Shown one piece after another: positions 57,621-64,000 of a stretch of DNA of 64,000 nt; the stretch's first letter is position 1, and each line of letters begins with the position of its first letter. The stretch is from Streptomyces lichenis (lineage in GTDB: Bacteria > Actinomycetota > Actinomycetes > Streptomycetales > Streptomycetaceae): positions 222,304 through 286,303 of the forward strand of contig NZ_JALPTH010000007.1 in the NCBI RefSeq assembly GCF_023218175.1, in the 5' to 3' direction. A model generated the notes under the pieces. It made no database searches. It had not been told where the DNA came from and saw only the letters and a program-made list of their open reading frames with translations. The translations under genes were made by a program, and so were the position numbers.

Positions 57621-58825
57621 CGCTCGCCGCCGGCGGTCAGCCAGGGCAGTTCCTCGACCCCGTAGCGGTAGGCGCGGAACACCGCGTTCGGCTCGGCCGG
57701 GAAGAGCGAGCGGACCTCCGACTCGCGGTAGGCCCCGAACTGCGGGACCACGAACTCCCAGCACAGATAGCCCTCGGCGGTCACCTCGAACAGCCGGCCC
57801 GACGGCGAGTCGGTGACCAGGGTGTTGCCGTTGGGCAGCCGCTGGGCGCTGCCCATGAAGGGGGCGAAGAAGGACTCGCGCGCCGGGTCGTGGTACTCCC
57901 ACACCACCCGCCCGCCGGGCCGCTCGATCTCCACCACCCGCGAGTAGGGCACATCGCAGCCGGGCCGGAAGACGCCGTTGTCGAAGACCAGCAGCCGGCC
58001 GCCGGGCAGTTCGGTCGGGGCGTGCTGCTGGGACACGGTGCCGGGCTCGGTGCGCCAGACCACCTCGCCGCTCGCCCGGTCGATCACCACGACCGCGGAC
58101 ACACTGCGCAGGCTGGCCAGGATGTTCCCGTCGGCGAGCGGGGTGACGCTGTTGACCAGCGGCCAGTGCTCGCGCGCGTAGTCCGGGTGCAGCGGGTAGG
58201 CGTCCCGGTCCAGGTGGTCGGCGGCCCGCCAGGACCAGGTGGTGCGGCCCTCCGCGTCCACCTCGGTGATGGTGTCCGCCCACACCGTGCCGTCCGCCGC
58301 CTCCGAGCCGGCCACCCCGCCCCGTACGGCGTCCGCGTCCGCACCGCGCAGCGGCTCCAGCGCGGTGTAGAGGATGCGGCCGTCGTCCAGGTGGTGGGCG
58401 TCATGATGCTGGAGCGGGTCGCGGTGCTCCCGCAGCACGGTGCCGTCCGGGGCGGCCTGGAGCATCACCCCGCCCCGGTACTTGTGCCACATCGGGAAGA
58501 GCGCGGGCTGGTCCGGCAGCACACCGTTGTACGCCAGCCGGCCGTCGGCCAGCAGCCGGGCGTGCCGGCCCGGGCGGTACGGGAAGCGCCACTGGTGCGC
58601 CACCGCGCCGTACAGGTCGATCAGATACACCTCCCCGCCGCCGGTGAGCGGGGCGTAGAGGGTGTAGCCGTCGAACGCCGCCGCGGGGTCCAGCGCGATG
58701 AGCCCGGTGCCGCGGCGCCGCCGGCTGTTCTGGTCCACCGGGGTGGCGGTCCGCGACGCAGGCGGGGGTGCTGAAGCCACCGGATGCACCGGCGTCGCCG
58801 GAGTCGTCGAAGTCATCGAAGTCAT
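57617..58825 (-). CDS. Arylsulfotransferase (ASST)-like beta-propeller protein
   Basis: A 402-residue protein of the ASST family, which in bacteria transfers sulfate between phenolic compounds. Visible blades include GEVYLIDLYGAVAHQWRFPY, DPLQHHDAHHLDDGRILYTA with the His cluster expected for the active site, and AQRLPNGNTLVTDSPSGRLF near the end. No signal peptide is seen, which differs from periplasmic ASST enzymes. ATG 58825 is within a 9-bp repeat; a second ATG follows three codons later. It heads the operon with the NCS2 permease, and is divergent from a cupin regulator. Confidence 0.85.
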   Translation of the reverse strand: MTSMTSTTPATPVHPVASAPPPASRTATPVDQNSRRRRGTGLIALDPAAAFDGYTLYAPLTGGGEVYLIDLYGAVAHQWRFPYRPGRHARLLADGRLAYNGVLPDQPALFPMWHKYRGGVMLQAAPDGTVLREHRDPLQHHDAHHLDDGRILYTALEPLRGADADAVRGGVAGSEAADGTVWADTITEVDAEGRTTWSWRAADHLDRDAYPLHPDYAREHWPLVNSVTPLADGNILASLRSVSAVVVIDRASGEVVWRTEPGTVSQQHAPTELPGGRLLVFDNGVFRPGCDVPYSRVVEIERPGGRVVWEYHDPARESFFAPFMGSAQRLPNGNTLVTDSPSGRLFEVTAEGYLCWEFVVPQFGAYRESEVRSLFPAEPNAVFRAYRYGVEELPWLTAGGER

Positions 58826-58832
58826 CGAAGTC
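58807..58832. repeat. 9-bp tandem repeat over the ASST start codons
   Basis: TCGAAGTCA is repeated almost three times (58807, 58816, 58825). The two possible ATG starts, at 58825 and 58816, lie in consecutive copies, so a gain or loss of one unit would add or remove one MTS start. Confidence 0.8.
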
Positions 58833-58843
58833 CCTTACCTCTG

Positions 58844-58858
58844 TCAAAGTTTCTTTGA
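58844..58858. promoter_or_regulatory. Palindrome in the ASST/cupin-regulator spacer
   Basis: TCAAA-GTTTC-TTTGA, 5-bp arms with a 5-bp centre, 19 bp upstream of the ASST start. Probably the operator of the divergent XRE-cupin regulator, whose gene begins 142 bp to the right. Confidence 0.55.
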
Positions 58859-58999
58859 TGGAGTGGAGCGGGAACGACGCTAGCGGCGCTGTGTTGCGGG
58901 CGTATGGCGGCCGTATGACACCGTTCGGCCGCAGGTCCGGGCGGGTTAGGGTGCGGGAACGGGCCCTCGGGCGGGTCGAGCGGCGGGAGGCGGCGGCGT

Positions 59000-59581
59000 A
59001 TGGGTGCGGCGGAGGACGGGCCGGCGGGACCGCGGGTGGGGGCCGGTGTGCGCCGGCGGCGCCGCGCGCTGGATCTGACCCTGGCCGAGGTGGCGGAGCG
59101 CTCCGGGCTGTCGGTGCCCTTCCTCAGCCAGATAGAGAACGACCGGGCCCGGCCGAGCATGCGCTCGCTCCAGCGGGTCGCCGACGCGCTGTCCACCACG
59201 GCGGTGCAGCTGCTCGCCGCCGCCGAGACCCCGCGCCGGATGGACGTGGTCCGGGCGGCCGACGACACCGGGCTGGCCGCGGACGGCGGCGGCCGGGCGC
59301 GTCCGCTGGTCCGCGGCCACCACCAGCTGCACGCTCTGGAGTTCACCGGCGAGCACGACGGGGAGCGGGAGTTCCGGCACCGCAACGACGAGCTGATGTA
59401 CGTCGCCGACGGAGCCGCCGAGGTGGAGGCCGACGGGCGGACCGTCCGGCTCGGCCCCGGTGACACCCTCTACCTCACCGGCGGCATCAGCCACCGCTGG
59501 CGGGCCGTGGCCCCCGGCACCCGGGTGCTGCTGGTGGCGGTGGCCGAGCACGTCGAGGCCGTCGCCGACCCCCGGCTCTGA
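59000..59581 (+). CDS. XRE-family regulator with cupin domain
   Basis: A 193-residue regulator: HTH_3 domain (about 15-72, RRRRALDLTLAEVAERSGLS, then PFLSQIENDRARPSMRSLQR) and a C-terminal cupin (about 100-185, FRHRNDELMYVADGAAEVEA, GPGDTLYLTGGISHRWRA). The cupin probably binds a small ligand. A TAGGGT -10-like box at 58947-58952 leaves a leader of about 40 bases. It is divergent from the ASST-like/NCS2 operon and likely controls it. Confidence 0.92.
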   Translation: MGAAEDGPAGPRVGAGVRRRRRALDLTLAEVAERSGLSVPFLSQIENDRARPSMRSLQRVADALSTTAVQLLAAAETPRRMDVVRAADDTGLAADGGGRARPLVRGHHQLHALEFTGEHDGEREFRHRNDELMYVADGAAEVEADGRTVRLGPGDTLYLTGGISHRWRAVAPGTRVLLVAVAEHVEAVADPRL

Positions 59582-59668
59582 GCCCTCCTCCCCGTACACG
59601 CGAGAACGCGGGCGGGCCGTGGGGGCCCGCCCGCGCTCACGGGGCGATCGCGTCCGGGGACGCGGCGG

Positions 59669-61114
<1,446 letters not shown>

Positions 61115-61175
61115 AGGAGAGCATCTTTCGAGCTAGGCAGTGCTCATATGTTAATCCCTCTGTCATTCCGATCGA

Positions 61176-61222
61176 TCAGGGGGTCCTCTCCGGCCGCCGG
61201 GCGGCGGGAGAGGACCCCCTGA
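61176..61222. terminator. Strong 16-bp-stem hairpin
   Basis: TCAGGGGGTCCTCTCC (61176-61191) and GGAGAGGACCCCCTGA (61207-61222) are perfectly complementary, and the 15-base loop itself contains GGCCGCC/GGCGG. It lies between the end of the iron-siderophore-type binding protein gene (61280) and the GAPDH start (61114), both on the minus strand, and should separate the two transcripts. Confidence 0.85.
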
Positions 61223-61279
61223 CGGTCGTCCGCCGACCGGCGACGACCTGCGCACACGCACCTTGTGAGGTGAGGGCGG

Positions 61280-62320
61280 TCAGGCCAGCCTGCGCGCCCC
61301 CTCGACGGCGGCGGCCAGCTTCTCCAGCACCGGCGCCCAGCCCGCGTAGCTGAAACGCTCCTCCATGGACCACGGCGTGGTCTGGCCGGCCTTGACCGCG
61401 GGCAGCCGCTGCCAGGTCGGCCGCTTGGCCAGCTCCTCCTCCGGCATCGACGCCGAGCGGTTGTCCACCATGATCAGGTCGGCGTGGTACTTGTCGGCGT
61501 TCTCCCAGGACAGGAACTCCCAGAAGCCCCACTCGTCGGACTTCCTCCCCTCCACGAACTCCACGCCCAGGTCCTTGACGTAGTTGAGGTCGCTGTACGA
61601 GTCGGGCACCGCGACATAGAACTGCTCGGCGTCGCCGGTCACCGCCATCACCTTCAGCCCCTTGTTGCCGCGGGCCGCGGTCCGCAGGGTGTCGGCCGCC
61701 GTCTCGAACCGCGCCTTGGCGTCCCTGACCGGCCGGGAGTCCAGGTCGCCGCCGAGCGAGGCGGCCAGTTCGGCGGTGCGGCGCAGCGGGTTCAGCAGCG
61801 AGGTGCGCGCGATGTCGATGCCGACGGTGGGCGCCAGCGCCTCGATCTTCTTCTTGCTGCCGTCCGGTACGAACCACAGCCCCGGCTTCGGGAACATGTT
61901 GCTGATCAGCAGCTCCGGCTTGAGGGCCGCGTACTTCTCCAGGCTGAACTCGCCCCAGGCCTGGCCCACGCTGGTCAGCTTGGCCACGTCCAGGCCGCCC
62001 GCCTGCGGGTTGGGCTCGCCCTTCACCGGCGCGCTGGGCCCGAAGACCCCCTTCACCTCGACGCCGTAGTCGTGCAGCGCCGCGGCGGTGGAGACATAGG
62101 CGACGATGTTCGTCGGCCGCCGCGGCGCCTTGGCGGTCACGCCCCGGTCGTCCTGGAACGACCAGGCGCCGCCCTCCGCCCCCCGGCCGTCGGACTCCTC
62201 CTCCGCGCCGCCGCCGCAGGCCGCCAGCAGCGGAGCGAGCGCGAGCGCGCCACCGCCCGCCAGCAGACGGCGGCGCGAGGGGCCGGCGGTGGTGGGGGAG
62301 GCGGGGCTGATGGCAGTCAT
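61280..62320 (-). CDS. ABC transporter substrate-binding lipoprotein, iron-siderophore type
   Basis: A 346-residue lipoprotein of the TroA/FepB fold. The signal peptide combines a twin-arginine-like RRRLLAGG with a lipobox LLAACGGG, giving lipidation at Cys about 35. VKGVFGPSAPVKGEPNPQA and ARTSLLNPLRRTAELAASLG are in the binding lobes. It is expected to bind a ferric siderophore at the cell surface. No permease or ATPase gene is adjacent, so it must share one encoded elsewhere. A DmdR/IdeR-type iron box is 88 bp upstream, so expression should rise in iron starvation. Confidence 0.9.
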   Translation of the reverse strand: MTAISPASPTTAGPSRRRLLAGGGALALAPLLAACGGGAEEESDGRGAEGGAWSFQDDRGVTAKAPRRPTNIVAYVSTAAALHDYGVEVKGVFGPSAPVKGEPNPQAGGLDVAKLTSVGQAWGEFSLEKYAALKPELLISNMFPKPGLWFVPDGSKKKIEALAPTVGIDIARTSLLNPLRRTAELAASLGGDLDSRPVRDAKARFETAADTLRTAARGNKGLKVMAVTGDAEQFYVAVPDSYSDLNYVKDLGVEFVEGRKSDEWGFWEFLSWENADKYHADLIMVDNRSASMPEEELAKRPTWQRLPAVKAGQTTPWSMEERFSYAGWAPVLEKLAAAVEGARRLA

Positions 62321-62407
62321 GGCGGCGCTTCTCTCCGGCGGTACGGACCGCGCGGATCACTCCGGCGGCAGGGGACACGGAGGACCGGAGCACTCCGGCC
62401 CTCCTGG

Positions 62408-62426
62408 TCAGGGGAGGCTAACCTGA
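62408..62426. promoter_or_regulatory. DmdR/IdeR-type iron box
   Basis: TCAGGGGAGGCTAACCTGA matches most of the 19-bp actinobacterial iron-box consensus (TWAGGTTAGSCTWACCTWA). On the minus strand it includes TAGCCT, a -10-like sequence, so repressor binding would block the promoter of the siderophore-binding lipoprotein. Confidence 0.75.
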
Positions 62427-62622
62427 GTGCCCTTTCCGTCCGCGTCCAGGGCGCCGGGACGCCGCGGCGGGCTCTCCGTATCTGCCAGCTGCGTCCGGAC
62501 CCCGATGGCCCGGCCCGCCGCACCTCCGGTGACAATTTCCGCGCGCCGGAGACGTTTTCTGTTATTCCCGCGCCCGCTTCCGTATCTCCCTTACGGCAGG
62601 ACGGAACATCCAGGACCGGGAA

Positions 62623-62635
62623 CCCCCCCCCGGGG
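62623..62635. repeat. C9-G4 homopolymer next to a start site
   Basis: A run of nine C followed by four G begins 17 bases before GTG 62640. Runs of this length are prone to slippage; a change would alter the spacing upstream of the ribosome binding site rather than the reading frame. Confidence 0.5.
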
Positions 62636-62639
62636 AGAA

Positions 62640-64000
62640 GTGAGTGGTCGCATCGTGGACAACGAACGCAAGCCCGCGGAAGCAGCCGTCGTCAGTGCGG
62701 CGCAGGCCGGCGAGGAGTGGGCGCAGGACCGGCTTGTCGCCGACCACCTCCCGCTGGTCTACAACATCGTCGGACGCGCCCTGAACGGCCACGCCGACGT
62801 GGACGACGTGGTGCAGGAGGCCATGATCCGCGCCCTGACCGGGCTCGGCTCGCTGCGCGACCCCGCGAGCTTCCGCTCCTGGCTGGTGGCGATCACCATG
62901 AACCAGATACGCGGCCACCTCCAGGCGGCGGCCCGGCCCGGCCGCGCGGCCGGTGAGCCCTGGGACGCCGCCCACGACGTGGCCGACCCCGGCGCCGACT
63001 TCGTGGACCTGACCATCGTCCGGCTCGGCCTCGCCGGGCAGCGCCGGGAGGTCGCCGAGGCGACCCGCTGGCTCGACCCGGACGACCGCACCCTGCTGTC
63101 GCTGTGGTGGCTGGAGGCGGCCGGCGAGCTGACCCGGGCCGAGGTCGCGGACGCCATGGAGCTGACCACCCAGCACACCGCCGTACGGGTCCAGCGGATG
63201 AAGGCCCAGCTGGAGACCGCCCGGCTGGTGGTCCGGGCGCTCGCCGCGATGCCCCGCTGCGTGCTGCTGGACGACGAGCTCGGCGCCTGGGACGGCGCCC
63301 CGTCCGCGCTGTGGCGCAAGCGGCTGGCTCGGCACGCCCGGGACTGCACCGTCTGCTCCGGCTACCAGTCCGGGCTGGTCCCCGCCGAGGGCCTGCTGGT
63401 CGGGCTCGGCCTGCTGCCGGTCGCCGCCGGACTGCTCACCGCCCTCGGGAACGGCGGCGGCTCCCTCGCCCCGGCGGCCCACGCCACCCCCACCCCATAC
63501 CCCGGACCCGGTGCCGAGACCCTTTACGGCGGCCCCGGCACCGAGCCGATACCCCTGGCCGCTGACGCCGGCACGGTGTCGATATCCGGCGGCCGACGGG
63601 ACCGCCGCCGCGACGCCGGTACGCGCCGCCGCCGGACCGCGGCGACCGCCGGCGCGGTGGCCCTGCTGGTGGGCGGCGGCGGGGTCACCGGCTTCATGCT
63701 GCTCTCCCCGGACGGGGGCGCCGACGAGGTGCGCACCCAGTCCGCCGCACCCGCCGCCGCCCTGCCGTCCCACTCGGCCTCCCCGTCGGCCAGCGCCTCC
63801 CCGAGCCCGTCCGCCTCGCCCTCCAAGCCGGCCAAGCCGGCCAAGCCCACGAAGTCCGCCCAGCCCTCCAAGCCGCCGAAGCCCTCGAAGAAGCCCCGCC
63901 CGTCCGCCTCCGCCACCACCAAGGCGCCCCCGGCCCCCGCGCCGACCCGCTCCACCCCCCCGCCCACCCCCCCCCCGCCCCGGCCCCCCGAACCGCCCCC
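62640..64000 (+). CDS. Membrane-anchored ECF-like sigma factor (truncated by the window end)
   Basis: A sigma-70-like protein of more than 453 residues that continues past the window. Sigma-2 (about 25-100, NGHADVDDVVQEAMIRALTG), sigma-4 (about 140-200, LTRAEVADAMELTTQHTAVR), a zinc-finger-like HARDCTVC segment (about 232), a hydrophobic stretch (about 250-272), a second one likely to cross the membrane (about 335-356, AVALLVGGGGVTGFMLL), then a Ser/Pro/Lys-rich outer region. This fuses sigma, anti-sigma-like and extracytoplasmic parts. GTG 62640 has GGGGAGAA just upstream; GTG 62655 is an in-frame alternative. No stop codon is reached. Confidence 0.85.
   Translation, partial: MSGRIVDNERKPAEAAVVSAAQAGEEWAQDRLVADHLPLVYNIVGRALNGHADVDDVVQEAMIRALTGLGSLRDPASFRSWLVAITMNQIRGHLQAAARPGRAAGEPWDAAHDVADPGADFVDLTIVRLGLAGQRREVAEATRWLDPDDRTLLSLWWLEAAGELTRAEVADAMELTTQHTAVRVQRMKAQLETARLVVRALAAMPRCVLLDDELGAWDGAPSALWRKRLARHARDCTVCSGYQSGLVPAEGLLVGLGLLPVAAGLLTALGNGGGSLAPAAHATPTPYPGPGAETLYGGPGTEPIPLAADAGTVSISGGRRDRRRDAGTRRRRTAATAGAVALLVGGGGVTGFMLLSPDGGADEVRTQSAAPAAALPSHSASPSASASPSPSASPSKPAKPAKPTKSAQPSKPPKPSKKPRPSASATTKAPPAPAPTRSTPPPTPPPPRPPEPP

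Noticed and set aside
58401..58847. Asp/Phe-rich repeat protein reading DFDDFDD
   Set aside because: It is an alternate frame of the 9-bp repeat; the ASST frame has family similarity over its full length.

Overview
The window is chromosomal DNA of a high-GC actinomycete, almost certainly a Streptomyces. The base composition is extreme, third codon positions are nearly always G or C, and GTG starts and ATGA/GTGA gene overlaps are common. Genus-typical items include a streptogrisin-type protease, SpoIIE-family phosphatases, STAS/HATPase partner-switching proteins, a DmdR-type iron box, a cobalamin riboswitch, an ECF41 sigma factor with its cognate promoter, and a small rodlin-like secreted peptide. 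I see no rRNA, tRNA, IS element, integrase or CRISPR array. I annotate 62 intact or window-truncated CDSs, two clear pseudogenes and one doubtful gene remnant.

Layout, left to right. 1-8.4 kb: a YerB-like lipoprotein, a LysR/aldo-keto reductase pair, a phased GGAAAC repeat array, a DHA2 efflux pump, a MalY/PatB gene reduced to its two ends by an internal deletion, and small secreted or membrane proteins. 8.5-14.5 kb: two exported sugar-active proteins (ThuA plus 3-keto-disaccharide hydrolase-like, and PQQ-type sugar dehydrogenase plus PKD) that end in nearly identical CBM13 lectin domains, then a serine protease. 15-18 kb: a class II amidotransferase and a glutamate decarboxylase. 18.6-27 kb: a signalling region with a PAS-PAS-GAF-SpoIIE phosphatase, a double MerR protein, and a compact module of SpoIIE phosphatase, cobalamin-binding sensor, two STAS proteins and an RsbW-like kinase. 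27-36 kb: TetR regulators, a CDF metal exporter, an AGPS-like FAD enzyme behind three tandem operator palindromes, an MFS pump, and a LysE/LysR pair. 36.7-39.8 kb: a cobalt ECF transporter (cbiMNQO) under a B12 riboswitch. 39.8-41.9 kb: the dihydroxyacetone kinase operon dhaKLM. 42-42.9 kb: a decayed GNAT acetyltransferase. 43-45.7 kb: a lipoprotein hydrolase, an SRPBCC protein and ECF41. 45.7-55 kb: an amino-sugar/glycoside region (GH109, a NEW3-type protein, SIS isomerase, class II aldolase, DeoR, GlcNAc-kinase-like protein, GH4, ROK). 55-64 kb: a Tat-exported carbonic anhydrase, an ASST-like/NCS2 permease pair divergent from a cupin regulator, a long GAPDH, an iron-regulated binding lipoprotein, and the start of a membrane-anchored ECF-like sigma factor that runs off the window.

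How genes work together. In the 22.7-27.0 kb module a cobalamin sensor with the W-x9-EH signature of light-sensing B12 proteins sits translationally coupled between a phosphatase and its likely STAS substrate, which suggests light or corrinoid input into an anti-sigma switch. The GH109/SIS/aldolase/DeoR set looks like a PTS-independent N-acetylgalactosamine route. The cbi operon supplies cobalt for cobalamin, which the sensor would use.

Repeats and control. The motif GG(A/C)AAC recurs in three clusters, one of them translated as the N-terminus of a sugar kinase. Eight genes have a TANNNT-like -10 box only 6-8 bases before the start codon, which predicts leaderless transcripts.
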